A stretch of DNA of 64,000 bases from Paludibacteraceae bacterium (GCA_017937025.1 JAGBEJ010000008.1:153989-217988); one strand, 5' to 3'. Positions 43,001 through 51,643 are shown, counted from the first letter of the stretch. The notes: generated from the sequence alone by a model not told the origin. Numbers and translations are program-made.

Positions 43001-43394
43001 TCACCTTCTCGACCAGCGCCTCGGGATAAGTCACGATGACCAGCCGCGAGCCATTCACCTGCGACAAACGGTTGAGCACCTCGGTGCGCATCACCTCGTT
43101 TATGGAATCGACCTTGCCCTTGCTTATGTTTCTGAACGACGAAGGGAAATAAAGCACTTGCTCAGCGCCAAGCATGTGCGTCATATCGTTGAAAAGATAT
43201 GCGGCAGACTCCTCGTCGTTAGCCACGACGAATATGTCGTCCTTCGACGCCGCGAACACGGCAGCAAGAGCCATAGACCTCGCCGAGCCGACAAGCCCTT
43301 CGGCCACGACATTCCTGCCAGCAGCGAGAGCCTTGCGCACATCAGCCACTAACGGATGCTTTGAATAAGCGGAAAACAGTTCAGAAATATCCAT
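40044..43394 (-). CDS. mfd: Transcription-repair coupling factor
   Basis: An 1116-residue protein that removes stalled RNA polymerase and recruits UvrA. In order: UvrB-like N-terminal domains (about 1-330), RNA-polymerase-interaction (CarD-like) domain (FKIGDYVTHIDHGVGRFGG, near 425), RecG-like helicase motor with Walker A CGDVGFGKTEVAM (near 580) and LLIIDEEQKFGV, TRG motif segment (QLRGRVGRSNRKAYCYLL, near 860) and the C-terminal TRCF domain. Length is usual. It is the last of a codirectional run with the ROK kinase and MFS genes upstream (12-bp gap to the kinase). Confidence 0.97.
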   Translation of the reverse strand: MDISELFSAYSKHPLVADVRKALAAGRNVVAEGLVGSARSMALAAVFAASKDDIFVVANDEESAAYLFNDMTHMLGAEQVLYFPSSFRNISKGKVDSINEVMRTEVLNRLSQVNGSRLVIVTYPEALVEKVIPSSSLRKKILTLTKGEEVDTHTVIDILLENGFERVDFVYEPGQFSSRGSILDIFSYSNELPFRIDFFGNEIDSIRLFNIETQLSEEMRESVSIVPDIRREQKGVTPVPVLQFVKESSVFAFDDLIFSCDVLNKVYESKHNSMKSEVEKDKEAYINGDDFLQFVSGFRKIELNHGSHMPNSDRVAFSTQPQPLYHKNFDLVIDGFRSYIAENKRIFVLSDSVKQTDRIRAIFDDKGADIQFTPVLHTVHSGFVDNDMNICVFTDHEIFDRFHRYSLKSDKARNGKVLLTLKELNQFKIGDYVTHIDHGVGRFGGLVNMDVNGKKQEVIKLIYQNNDIIFVNINNLHRISRYKGKDGTPPKVSRLGSGAWEKLKDRTKKKVKDIARDLIKLYARRKAEKGFAFSPDSFLQKELEASFIYEDTPDQMKATADVKADMEKSLPMDRLVCGDVGFGKTEVAMRAAFKAVADNKQVAVLVPTTVLALQHYKSFKERLKNFPCNIEYLSRARTAAQTKDVLKRLAEGQIDIIIGTHKLVGKNVKFKDLGLLIIDEEQKFGVAVKEKLKAIKVNVDTLTMTATPIPRTLQFSLLGARDLSIISTPPPNRYPVQTELQEFNTDVLKEAIEREMSRNGQVFIINNRINNIYDLESLVKSVVPQARVVVGHGQMEAEKLEQIIVDFMDYEYDVLIATTIIESGIDIPNANTIIINGAQNYGLSDLHQLRGRVGRSNRKAYCYLLSPPMSTLTPEARRRLQAIETFADLGSGFQIAMQDLDIRGAGNMLGAEQSGFIADLGYETYQKILSEAVHELKDEEFAYLYEDEKAADDANAKYVTDCSLESDLEMLIPADYVESISERMSLYRELDNLTEESQIDAFEKRLADRFGPVPDNVRVLFSALRLRWIAMSLGFERVVLKNGRMSCYLVSNAKSQYYQSPVFGAVLMYVAKNPMRCKLKEKADKRSVSFSDVSDVPTALGVLERIRQLQTEEAAG

Positions 43395-43406
43395 CCTTTT
43401 TAGAAT

Positions 43407-44339
43407 TTACAAACTTTGAACAGCGATTGAAGCCGCGCCAAGAATCGCCGCATCATCGGCTGGCAGCTGAGAAGGCAGCACCTTGACCTTGCCACGCCAC
43501 AGAGGCAGCAGCGAACGCTCCATTGACTCGCGGACAGGGTCGAACAGCAACGCTCCAGCACGAGCCAGTCCGCCGAAAAGCACAAAAGCCTCAGGCGCTG
43601 AGAATGTCACAAAGTCAGCCAACGCACGACCGAGAATCTCGCCGGTGAAGTCGAAGACACGCTTGGCAAGCGCATCGCCTGACACAGCCGCCTCGAATAC
43701 ATCCTTAGACGTGATGGCATCGGAAGGAACGGCACGGAGCGATGAAGGCTCCGACGACTCCGCCAGGAACTCACGCGCCGTGCGAGCCACACCCGTAGCC
43801 GAGCAATAAGCCTCAAGACAGCCCTTGCGACCGCAGCCGCAAAGACGGCCGTCGGGACAGACAATGACATGACCGAGCTCGCCAGCGAAACCGTCATGAC
43901 CGTAAACCATACGTCCGTCGATGACAATGCCGGAGCCGACGCCCGTGCCAAGAGTTATCATGATGAAGTCGCGCAGACCTACAGCCGCGCCGTAAGTCAT
44001 CTCGCCGAGGGCGGCGGCGTTGGCGTCATTGGTTATGCGGCAAGGCACGGAAAGAGCCTCCGACACAAGACGAGCCACAGGCACTGTGCCGTGCCAAGGC
44101 AGGTTGACAGCGCTCTCGATGTTGCCGGTATAGAAATTGCCGTTCGGACAGCCGATGCCGACAGCCTTGATGTCGTACTTCGCCTTCAGAGGATTAACCT
44201 TATCGGCAAGAGCCGCGACGAAAGACGAAAACTCGGGATAATCCTTTGTAATAAGAGAGAACTTCTCTGTCACTGTGCCTTTTTCGTCAACGAGCCCCAC
44301 CTTTATAGATGTGCCTCCCATATCAATGCCGACTACCAT
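43407..44339 (-). CDS. ROK family sugar kinase
   Basis: A 310-residue ROK kinase, probably glucokinase or N-acetyl-sugar kinase. The phosphate loop GIDMGGTSIKVGLVD opens the protein, LGTGVGSGIVIDG is the second nucleotide motif, and the zinc-binding ROK signature CGCGRKGCLEAYCS sits near residues 167-180. The catalytic Asp is within the ITNDANAAALGE block. It lies 11 bp after an MFS sugar transporter gene, which suggests import and phosphorylation of the same hexose. The exact sugar cannot be told. Confidence 0.9.
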   Translation of the reverse strand: MVVGIDMGGTSIKVGLVDEKGTVTEKFSLITKDYPEFSSFVAALADKVNPLKAKYDIKAVGIGCPNGNFYTGNIESAVNLPWHGTVPVARLVSEALSVPCRITNDANAAALGEMTYGAAVGLRDFIMITLGTGVGSGIVIDGRMVYGHDGFAGELGHVIVCPDGRLCGCGRKGCLEAYCSATGVARTAREFLAESSEPSSLRAVPSDAITSKDVFEAAVSGDALAKRVFDFTGEILGRALADFVTFSAPEAFVLFGGLARAGALLFDPVRESMERSLLPLWRGKVKVLPSQLPADDAAILGAASIAVQSL

Positions 44340-44350
44340 AATATGATGTT

Positions 44351-45598
44351 TTATTTATCAGATTTACGAACAAAAAGCGCATAGCCGAGTATGAAAGCTA
44401 AGCAGAATGCCCCGACCACATAAGTCGGCTGGAACGACCCGAACACATCGACGAGCCTGCCCTGAAGCGCCGGAATAACACCACCGCCAAACACCATCAT
44501 CATAAACACTCCAGCTGCAAGATTGGTGCTGCGGTCCAGTCCCTGAGTAGCAAGAATGAACACGCATGTCCACATGACTGAGTTGCAGAATCCCACCGCT
44601 ATGAGCATTGCGATAGAGACCGGCAGCGTGGTCATTACAATGTTAAAGTCGCTGTCGAGAGCCGGCAGTGAGAGCGTGTAAGAGAGAGGTGTGAAGATGG
44701 CTCCGAGGTAAAGCAAGAGAGCCACCGAAGCCACGATGATAAGCTGCGTGCGACTGCGAATGACCGTGCCGACAGCTGCGCCGACAAGACGTCCGACAAG
44801 CATGAAAATCCAGTATGTGCCGACGACAGCGCCAGCCGAAGCAGGGTCAACATGCAACTCGTTGAGCATGAACAGGTTTGTAATATTGGCTGTGGACACT
44901 TCCATGCCGACATAGAGGAATATAGCCACGATGCCGAGCAGGAACTTAGGATTGACAAGCGAACGGAATTCCGAAAGCATATTCTCGCCGCCGGAGATAT
45001 TCAAATCCGGGAACGTTATGAGCGACGCTGCGATGAACACGACAATGGCAATGCCTATAATGCAGAAAATGAGCGGATTGACATCAGACACCGACAAGGA
45101 ACTGAAATCAGCCACATTGCCCATGATGAAACCGACGATAAGCGGAGAAAGCGTGGCGCCGATGGACGATGCCGCCCCACCGAGATTCATGCGAGTGTTG
45201 CCGCCCGAAGGGTCGCCCGCAGCCACGATGACCGGATTGACAACGACCTGAAGAAGCGTCACGGCACAACCGAGCGTGAACATGCCCGAAAAGTAAACCA
45301 CAAGGCTGCCGAAATTGCCGCCAAGCAGCACCAGCACGAACGAAAAGACGACGACGGACATGGCGGTCTGAATCGAACGCTTGTAACCAAACCGGTCAAC
45401 GAAAAGCGACGACGGAATGCCCACAAAGAAATAAGCGATGAAGAAGAACAGTCCGCCGAGCTGAGACTGGAACGTGGAGAGCGAGAACTGGGTCTGTATG
45501 ACCTTGGAGAACGGGTCGTTGAGCCCTGTGATGAACGCCATGCTGAAGTAAATCAGCACCATCAGCAGAAAGACTATAGTCTTGGATGTCAGTCGCAT
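44351..45598 (-). CDS. MFS sugar transporter (FucP/glucose-galactose type)
   Basis: A 415-residue inner-membrane permease with 12 predicted helices. The opening (FLMVLIYFSMAFITGLNDPFSK) and the loop SLFVDRFGYKRSIQTAM match the FHS subfamily that takes up fucose, glucose or galactose with protons. VVVNPVIVAAGDP is another family-specific segment. It is encoded 18 bp downstream of the dipeptidyl peptidase gene and 11 bp before the ROK kinase, so transporter and kinase probably form one transcript with mfd. Confidence 0.9.
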   Translation of the reverse strand: MRLTSKTIVFLLMVLIYFSMAFITGLNDPFSKVIQTQFSLSTFQSQLGGLFFFIAYFFVGIPSSLFVDRFGYKRSIQTAMSVVVFSFVLVLLGGNFGSLVVYFSGMFTLGCAVTLLQVVVNPVIVAAGDPSGGNTRMNLGGAASSIGATLSPLIVGFIMGNVADFSSLSVSDVNPLIFCIIGIAIVVFIAASLITFPDLNISGGENMLSEFRSLVNPKFLLGIVAIFLYVGMEVSTANITNLFMLNELHVDPASAGAVVGTYWIFMLVGRLVGAAVGTVIRSRTQLIIVASVALLLYLGAIFTPLSYTLSLPALDSDFNIVMTTLPVSIAMLIAVGFCNSVMWTCVFILATQGLDRSTNLAAGVFMMMVFGGGVIPALQGRLVDVFGSFQPTYVVGAFCLAFILGYALFVRKSDK

Positions 45599-45616
45599 AA
45601 TGTCTTGTTTGGTGTG

Positions 45617-47782
45617 CTATTTCAGTTTAGTGTCGAAGAAGTCAATCACCGTGTTATAGAGGTGCGTGCGTGTTACGGCGTCGCTCATCTGGTGGTTGCG
45701 GTTAGGATAAACCATCATGTTGAAAGGCTTGCCTATCGACACGAGCTTGTCGGCAAGCGTGTAAGTATTCTCTATCTGCACATTGTCGTCCTTAGTGCCG
45801 TGCACGAGCAGCAATGCGCCGTTGAGGTTAGCCGCACGCTTAACGACCGACGACATATCGTAGCTGCCGTTCTCCTGAGGGCGGCGCATGTAACGCTCGC
45901 CGTAAGCCGAGTCGTACAGACGCCAGTCGGTGACAGGCGCAATAGCCACGCCGGCAGCGAAGACTGGCTGACCGGTCGTCATGGCCATGAGCGCCATGTA
46001 GCCGCCGTAGCTCCAGCCGTAGATGCCGATGCGCTTGCCGTCAACGTAAGGCAGCGAGCCAGCCTTTCTGGCAGCCGCCACAAGGTCGTTGGCCTCCTGA
46101 ACGCCCTGACGCTGGTACGAATACTTGCGCCAGTCACGTCCGCGAGCGTCGGAGCCGTGCACATCCACACAAAGCACGACGTAGCCACTGGCTGCCAACG
46201 CCTGCTCGAATCCGTAGGAGTACGAATCGGTCACGTTATGCGCTCCCGGCGCTGCGTACTGCATCACGACAAGCGGATATTTAGTCGAAGCATTGAAATT
46301 ATCAGGTTTGAGTACCCATGCGTAAAGCGTATCCTTGCCCGAAACGATTGGAAGGAACTCCTTCTTCTGCTGTCCGGCGCGAGCGGCTGGCTTGGCGGTG
46401 TCGAGAGTGCGCACGACCTTGCCTGCTGCGTTGCGCACAGTCACTGTGGCTGGCGCGTTGAGCGTCGAGTTGGCGCAGAGGAAGTATGAGTAATTGGCAT
46501 TGAACTGAGCGGAAGAAACGCCCTCTTCCTTTGTGAGGCACGTCACGACGCCCTTGCCGTCAACGGCGTAAACCTCGCGCGAGAGCGGAGACTTCATCGC
46601 CGCCTGGAAGTAGCAGATGTTCTTCACCGTGTCGCAGCCGTAGAAATCGGTCACGTCGTAGTTGCCCTTGGTGAGCTGCGAGAGCTGTATGCCGTTGGCG
46701 TTGTAGAGGTAGAGATGGCGGTGACCGTCGCGGTCGGAAGGGAAGATGAATTTGTTGCCTGGCAGGAACTGCACCTTGTTTATCCACTCCGGTTCATAGT
46801 ACTGCTTGGCGGTCTCCTCGAATAACGCATTGAACATGAGCGACTTGCAATTCACTTCGTAAAGGCGCACATGGTTCTGGTTGCGGTTGAGCACGAAGAC
46901 GGCGAACGTCTCAGCCTCGTTGGTCCACATGATGCGTGTAACATAGTCGAAGCCGTCGTTTGGCAGCGGCACACGCTTGATGGATTTGTAGAACGCATCG
47001 TAAACGAACATGGCTGGCACTGGGTTGTTCTGTCCTGCCTTTGGGTAATGGTACGACGAAGTCGAGTTGTAAATGTCCTTGAGGTTGTCCACGCTCAGCG
47101 AGTATGTCGTCAGAGTCTGCTTCAGCACCTCGAAATTGTCGAGAGTGACGAACACGAAGAAACGGTTGTCAGGCGCCCACACGGAAAGATTTCGCGCCGA
47201 GAACTCCTCCTCGTAAAGCCAGTCGGAAACGCCGTTGTACTTTGCGCTGTCGCCGTTGCGTGTCATGCGCATTACAATGCCGTCATAATCCATCTTCTTC
47301 AGGTACAGGTCGTTGTCAACCGAGAAGACAATGCTTCGTCCGTTAGGCGAATAGACGGGGTCGCGCTGAAGGCAGGCGCTGTCAATAAGGGCGTGCAGCT
47401 TGTTGCGCTGAATGTCGAAGGTGTAGTACTTAGCCAAAGGCACACGGCGGAATGGCTTCACCGATTTGTTATAGACGAACATGTTCTTGTTCTGCGGGTC
47501 AAGCTGGAAGCCGTCGATTTTGGACAGCGACGCGCCGCGAGCCTTGGAAGCATCGAAAAGCGTGGCTACCGCCTTGCCTGACTTGTATTCATACTGAACG
47601 ACAGTTCGTCCGTCAGCCGAAAGCTGAGCGTAGCTCTCGCCGTCAGCCATAGGCACAATGCCGGCGAACGGACAAGCCGCGTATTTCTTTTCTGCAATAT
47701 CCTTTATTACCGAATTGTTTCGTTGCGCATTAACGGCAGAGAACGCCATCAGCGCAGAGAGTGCGATATATAGTCTCTTCAT
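45617..47782 (-). CDS. Dipeptidyl peptidase IV (S9 family)
   Basis: Exported serine peptidase that releases X-Pro or X-Ala dipeptides. From ATG 47782 the product has 721 residues with a signal peptide (MKRLYIALSALMAFSAVNAQ). A beta-propeller (about 60-470) is followed by an alpha/beta hydrolase domain with the nucleophile in GWSYGGYMAL (near residue 600), the Asp in HGTKDDNVQ and the His in YPNRNHQMSD. An in-frame ATG at 47899 would add 39 implausible residues. It is periplasmic or surface-exposed and first of the codirectional peptidase-MFS-ROK-mfd run. Confidence 0.93.
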   Translation of the reverse strand: MKRLYIALSALMAFSAVNAQRNNSVIKDIAEKKYAACPFAGIVPMADGESYAQLSADGRTVVQYEYKSGKAVATLFDASKARGASLSKIDGFQLDPQNKNMFVYNKSVKPFRRVPLAKYYTFDIQRNKLHALIDSACLQRDPVYSPNGRSIVFSVDNDLYLKKMDYDGIVMRMTRNGDSAKYNGVSDWLYEEEFSARNLSVWAPDNRFFVFVTLDNFEVLKQTLTTYSLSVDNLKDIYNSTSSYHYPKAGQNNPVPAMFVYDAFYKSIKRVPLPNDGFDYVTRIMWTNEAETFAVFVLNRNQNHVRLYEVNCKSLMFNALFEETAKQYYEPEWINKVQFLPGNKFIFPSDRDGHRHLYLYNANGIQLSQLTKGNYDVTDFYGCDTVKNICYFQAAMKSPLSREVYAVDGKGVVTCLTKEEGVSSAQFNANYSYFLCANSTLNAPATVTVRNAAGKVVRTLDTAKPAARAGQQKKEFLPIVSGKDTLYAWVLKPDNFNASTKYPLVVMQYAAPGAHNVTDSYSYGFEQALAASGYVVLCVDVHGSDARGRDWRKYSYQRQGVQEANDLVAAARKAGSLPYVDGKRIGIYGWSYGGYMALMAMTTGQPVFAAGVAIAPVTDWRLYDSAYGERYMRRPQENGSYDMSSVVKRAANLNGALLLVHGTKDDNVQIENTYTLADKLVSIGKPFNMMVYPNRNHQMSDAVTRTHLYNTVIDFFDTKLK

Positions 47783-47939
47783 TATGATTAATTTATTTCT
47801 GTTATAAACACGCAAATTTACAAAATAGCATTGATGTTCGAAAGTGAAGTTTTTCGAGAATTTCTGCAAGTGCAATCGGATTATTTTTAACCTTTGCATT
47901 TACATTACTCACAAATTTAAACACAAAAGCAAACACCCT

Positions 47940-48458
47940 ATGAAAAAGACAATTAAAACACTGGCTGCAAGCATATTGTTATGCGCATTAAGCATAAACG
48001 CGATGAGCCAGACAGCCGAGATGAAGAGATTCGAGAGCAACATGAACAAAGCGAAATGGGAGAACACCGCATACGGATTCAGCCGCCCTGCGTTCATGAG
48101 CCAGGAAAACATATTCGACGGTGAGACGCTGACCACCTTCGCCACCTACACCAGTGGACGGGTGACACTCTCCTACTGCGAGCTGGGCAGCTGGGCGACC
48201 GACGAGAGCCTCTTCCCCGTAAGCGGCTCTGTGATAGCGCCGAACGTGACTATAGACAAGGTGACTTACAAGAACAACAAGGGCGACATCTCCTCGGGCT
48301 ACACCAAGGACGGACGCGCGTTCTACATGAAGACCGACACCGAAAGCGCCTACGCCGGCGGAATGCCTCATGCCGAGGTGCTGGCGCTCATCTTTCCCAA
48401 GACATTCCATAGCGCCGTGTCGAAGCTCATCGCCGTCATAGACCAATGGCATAAATAA
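47940..48458 (+). CDS. Secreted protein of unknown function
   Basis: A 172-residue exported protein starting at ATG 47940 (signal peptide MKKTIKTLAASILLCALSIN). An upstream in-frame ATG at 47844 would add 32 non-signal residues before the signal peptide, so I reject it. The mature part (WENTAYGFSRPAFMSQENIF, ATYTSGRVTLSYCELGSWA) shows no known domain and has one cysteine. It is divergent from the peptidase gene. Function unknown. Confidence 0.78.
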   Translation: MKKTIKTLAASILLCALSINAMSQTAEMKRFESNMNKAKWENTAYGFSRPAFMSQENIFDGETLTTFATYTSGRVTLSYCELGSWATDESLFPVSGSVIAPNVTIDKVTYKNNKGDISSGYTKDGRAFYMKTDTESAYAGGMPHAEVLALIFPKTFHSAVSKLIAVIDQWHK

Positions 48459-48459
48459 C

Positions 48460-48597
48460 CTACCTCACCACCACCCACGACTCACCCGGCTGAAGGAGCG
48501 GACTCTTGGCGAAGAAAACGAGCGGACGCATCGGAGACTGGGCATATACCCCAGCCACACAAAAAAGCGCTATAACGACAGACATCTTTCTAAACAT
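48460..48597 (-). CDS. Possible 45-residue secreted peptide
   Basis: ATG at 48595-48597, stop at 48460-48462. The product starts with a credible signal peptide (MFRKMSVVIALFCVAGVYAQ) and leaves a 25-residue mature part, SPMRPLVFFA...GESWVVVR. GC-rich codon use resembles the core genes. It could be a real small exported peptide or the surviving start of a decayed secreted protein. The stop lies 2 bp from the convergent neighbour's stop. Confidence 0.45.
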   Translation of the reverse strand: MFRKMSVVIALFCVAGVYAQSPMRPLVFFAKSPLLQPGESWVVVR

Positions 48598-48668
48598 GGC
48601 GGCAAAGATAAACAAAAAGAAGCCCCTCGGCATTATCAAAAAAATTATGAAAACACGAAAAGAATATT

Positions 48669-48676
48669 TACATTTG
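48669..48676 (+). promoter_or_regulatory. -7 promoter box ahead of a structured leader
   Basis: TACATTTG, a perfect TAnnTTTG match, on the plus strand, 315 bp before the zinc-ribbon gene. A long leader RNA would result. Confidence 0.5.
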
Positions 48677-48682
48677 AAGTTA

Positions 48683-48975
48683 TGAAAAAAGAGGCAGTTT
48701 TTCTGCCATCGTACTAAGACATATTACATTTTGAGCGACATGCTCATTTCTCTGTGACAGGAACCTGAGAAATTCCAAAAACCAAAAGAGAAATGTTCGC
48801 AAGGTCGGTCTTCGCTATAGCGTAGGCTGTATCGTTGTGCATTCTTTTTGGTAAGGTTATCTCAGGACCTCTGTTACGAGAATGTACGACGACAGTTTAC
48901 GCTTCTTTCGTAAATAGAGGTACAGTAACGCAGAGTTTCTGCGCACCTCTTGTCTTAATTTGCTGCCATTAACAC
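48683..48975 (+). ncRNA. Candidate structured leader or small RNA
   Basis: This gene-free stretch folds repeatedly by hand: CCTGAGA (48764-48770) pairs with TCTCAGG (48860-48866), inside it CCAAAAGAGAAATG (48782-48795) with CATTCTTTTTGG (48840-48851), then TTTACG / CGTAAA (48896-48901, 48909-48914), and AGAGGT..GCAGA / TCTGC..ACCTCT (48916-48934, 48938-48950). ATTTCTC at 48746-48752 could instead pair with either of two GAGAAAT copies, giving alternative folds. No known riboswitch class was recognised. It precedes the zinc-ribbon/Sel1 block. Confidence 0.4.
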
Positions 48976-48990
48976 TAAAAGCAAAGGACA

Positions 48991-49191
48991 ATGTACTTAG
49001 GGAAAACCACATTCATCTGCCGTAGTTGCGGCAACAAGTTCAAAGCACCAGCCTACGAGTGGTGCGCCACGGTATTCATCGCGCCGCAGCCATGTCCCAA
49101 ATGCGCCAGCATGAGGACCAGACCCGTCGGGCTGATTCCTCCCTTGGAGGATGCGAAGTACAAACGCATCTGGGAAGCAAACTCTAAATAA
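48991..49191 (+). CDS. Small zinc-ribbon protein
   Basis: A 66-residue cytoplasmic protein. Two CxxC knuckles, ICRSCGNKF (about 9-17) and CPKCASM (about 35-41), make a zinc ribbon. The C-terminal tail (PLEDAKYKRIWEANSK) is helical. Similar small zinc-ribbon proteins are common in Bacteroidales but uncharacterised. It opens the second accessory block, 24 bp before a zinc-ribbon membrane protein gene. Confidence 0.8.
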   Translation: MYLGKTTFICRSCGNKFKAPAYEWCATVFIAPQPCPKCASMRTRPVGLIPPLEDAKYKRIWEANSK

Positions 49192-49215
49192 CAGAATATT
49201 AACCTTAAAAGAATA

Positions 49216-50247
49216 ATGGATATGGGAAAGTATCAAACGATTTTCATTTTTGACAAAACAAAACGTACGTCACAAACACGACAAAGCCTAATAAATTATT
49301 ATAGGTTTTTGACTATATGTATGGGATGTATGTTTTTTGGTGGAATAGGAATGTTATTTTTTACCAATGAGGGATTCTTTGACTTTAGCGTCTCTGGAAT
49401 ATTCTCAATAATTGAATCTTTAACAAGGGGACACATCAGACCACATGGACTTAGTGGCGTTACAAATATGCTGTTTTCTCCTATTACAATAACATGTTTA
49501 TTACTATATCAACTAACTAGCGTTTTTGCTTTAGCTTACACACTGAAGAAAGTGGAATTCCTCAATTCCTGCCTCAAGCCGGGATACAGATACCCAGGAA
49601 AAATCAGCACCCTATTCAACATTACAATCATAACGGCATTTGTATCATTATTAGTGGAGTTTGTCGATTTATTGATCTTTGGTTTGTTATTCTTGGGGTT
49701 GTGTGTGGCGATGTGTGTTATCGGTATAAAATTCTGGAAGAAAAATATAAAAGCGTGGGAATCTGTTGAAGTGCTGAAGAAAATGGCAAAGACATACTAT
49801 TACTATTTTATAGCAATACCAATTCTTTATGTTTTATGTCTGTTCCTATCTTTTACAGTAAGCATAACGGCTTATACTGTAGTCACCTATGTTTTAGGAC
49901 TTCTTTTGGACTTATTTCTATTTGCTTTCCTATATGACTGTATGAAGGTAGTTATACAACAATACGACAAGGAAATGCGAATGCAAGAGATAGAGCAAGA
50001 AGATGAGGAAAAACAAGAGGAAGACAATGAGGAGAAGGAAGATGAAAATAAAGAAAAGGAAGAAGAATTCATCAATCAAGAGTCTAAGAATAAATGCCCT
50101 AATTGCAATGCAGAAATACCTGACGATGCGAAATTCTGCCCAGAATGTGGATATAAAATTGACAGCAAAATAAATTGTCCAAAGTGCGGAACGGAGCTAC
50201 AGGAGAATGAAATATTTTGCCCAGAATGCGGTTTCCGTGTCAGATAA
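49216..50247 (+). CDS. Polytopic membrane protein with C-terminal double zinc ribbon
   Basis: A 343-residue protein with about six hydrophobic helices between residues 30 and 245 (for example FLTICMGCMFFGGIGMLFF and IAIPILYVLCLFLSFTVSI), a highly charged Glu/Lys linker (about 255-290), then two zinc ribbons: CPNCNAEI...FCPECGYKI and CPKCGTEL...FCPECGFRV. The ribbons are predicted cytoplasmic. The architecture suggests a membrane sensor or adaptor using ribbons for protein contact. AT-rich codons match the following genes. No precise family was recognised. Confidence 0.82.
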   Translation: MDMGKYQTIFIFDKTKRTSQTRQSLINYYRFLTICMGCMFFGGIGMLFFTNEGFFDFSVSGIFSIIESLTRGHIRPHGLSGVTNMLFSPITITCLLLYQLTSVFALAYTLKKVEFLNSCLKPGYRYPGKISTLFNITIITAFVSLLVEFVDLLIFGLLFLGLCVAMCVIGIKFWKKNIKAWESVEVLKKMAKTYYYYFIAIPILYVLCLFLSFTVSITAYTVVTYVLGLLLDLFLFAFLYDCMKVVIQQYDKEMRMQEIEQEDEEKQEEDNEEKEDENKEKEEEFINQESKNKCPNCNAEIPDDAKFCPECGYKIDSKINCPKCGTELQENEIFCPECGFRVR

Positions 50248-50293
50248 GAGAGGAACTAAACAAACAGCATAATTAACTTTAAAAATTAAGAGT

Positions 50294-51589
50294 ATGAAAT
50301 GTCCTTTTTGTGGAGAAGAAATATCTGACAAAGCGAAATTCTGTACAAAATGCGGAGGAAAAATTGATCACAAAAGAATTTGTCAACAGTGCGGAGCTGA
50401 ATTAAAGGAAAGCACAAAATTTTGCCCTCAATGCGGAACAAAAATTGACAGAAAAAGAATTTGTCAACAGTGCGGTGCCGAATTAAAGGAAAATACAAAA
50501 TTTTGCCCTCAATGCGGAACTCCGTATCAAAACACAGCTGCAGTTGCTCAAGAGGAAGAAAAAGCATCCTTAAAGCAGGAGCCTAAGAACAATTGTTCTA
50601 ATTGCAATGCTGACAAAGCAGATATGTCTGACAATGACAAGTTTTGCCCAGAGCTGGAAACTCCGTGTTCAAAAGAAGAGGTTTTGACGAAAAACACAGA
50701 AGAAAAAACAGAGATAGACGAAGTCAAAGAGAATAAACCATCTACATCAAAAATAGATGATGAAGAAAAAGACATCACTAAGACAGAGCCTAAACCTGAT
50801 TGCAATGCAGAAATATCTGACAATGAAAAATTTTGCCCAGAGCAAGAAACCATGTGTTCAAAAGAAAATGTTTTGACGAAAAACACTGAAGAAAAAACAG
50901 AGATAGACGAAGTCAAAGAGAGCAAACCATCTACATCAAAAAGAAAGTTTCCAATTCTTGCACTGATTTTCCCAATATGCGTTGTGGTGATTGCTGCTAT
51001 AGTGTTAGCTGTCACGTTGGCATTCCAAAAGACCGAGCATAGATCAACATATAGCAAAGGCCACAATCAAGAAAACTCAGGAAAATCTCTTAACAGATCT
51101 GCTAAATCCGCTTATTATGAGTGTTATAGGTGCGGTCTCGTTGTGAAATCAAAGGACAAACCTGAAGGAAATTGTACCAAAACCGGAGCTTCTCATGATT
51201 GGAGGAAACTAACAGATGTCGGAACAAAATATATTTCTTCTTGTTCTTGGTGTGGCTTGACCTTGCACTCTGATGAAAAAATCGAGGGGTCACACAATGG
51301 GCATTGTAGCAAGTCAAACAACGGCGAGCATAATTTTAGACCTGCTAAATCTGCTTATTATGAGTGTTATGGGTGCGGTCTTGTTGTTAAATCAAAGGGT
51401 AAGCCTAACGGTAATTGCCCCCGAACCAAAACTTTTCATGATTGGAGGAAGCTTATAGATGTTGGAACAAAACATAAATTTTATTGTTCTTGGTGTGGCT
51501 TAACCTTGCAAACTGACGAAAACAGGCCGCACAACGGACATTGTAGAAAGTCAAGCAATAGCAAGCACAACTTTAAAAGAAACTATTAA
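50294..51589 (+). CDS. Zinc-ribbon single-pass membrane protein with four extracytoplasmic Cys/His repeats
   Basis: A 431-residue protein. The cytoplasmic side has three zinc ribbons (CPFCGEEI...FCTKCG; ICQQCGAEL...FCPQCG, twice, within residues 1-75). A Lys/Glu linker follows that contains a duplicated segment (KNTEEKTEIDEVKE, two copies at about 133 and 198). One transmembrane helix lies near 217-240. The outer part (about 275-431) has alternating repeats of the form YYECYxCGLVVKS...HDWRKL and SCSWCGLTLHSD...GHCxKS, four in total, each with a CxxCGL knuckle and a spaced His-x-x-W or HC. They probably bind metal outside the membrane. I know of no named family for these outer repeats. Confidence 0.82.
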   Translation: MKCPFCGEEISDKAKFCTKCGGKIDHKRICQQCGAELKESTKFCPQCGTKIDRKRICQQCGAELKENTKFCPQCGTPYQNTAAVAQEEEKASLKQEPKNNCSNCNADKADMSDNDKFCPELETPCSKEEVLTKNTEEKTEIDEVKENKPSTSKIDDEEKDITKTEPKPDCNAEISDNEKFCPEQETMCSKENVLTKNTEEKTEIDEVKESKPSTSKRKFPILALIFPICVVVIAAIVLAVTLAFQKTEHRSTYSKGHNQENSGKSLNRSAKSAYYECYRCGLVVKSKDKPEGNCTKTGASHDWRKLTDVGTKYISSCSWCGLTLHSDEKIEGSHNGHCSKSNNGEHNFRPAKSAYYECYGCGLVVKSKGKPNGNCPRTKTFHDWRKLIDVGTKHKFYCSWCGLTLQTDENRPHNGHCRKSSNSKHNFKRNY

Positions 51590-51643
51590 AACGCAAAGGA
51601 GAAAAACAAAACAACATAGTATTAACCTTAAAAATGAAAGAAT

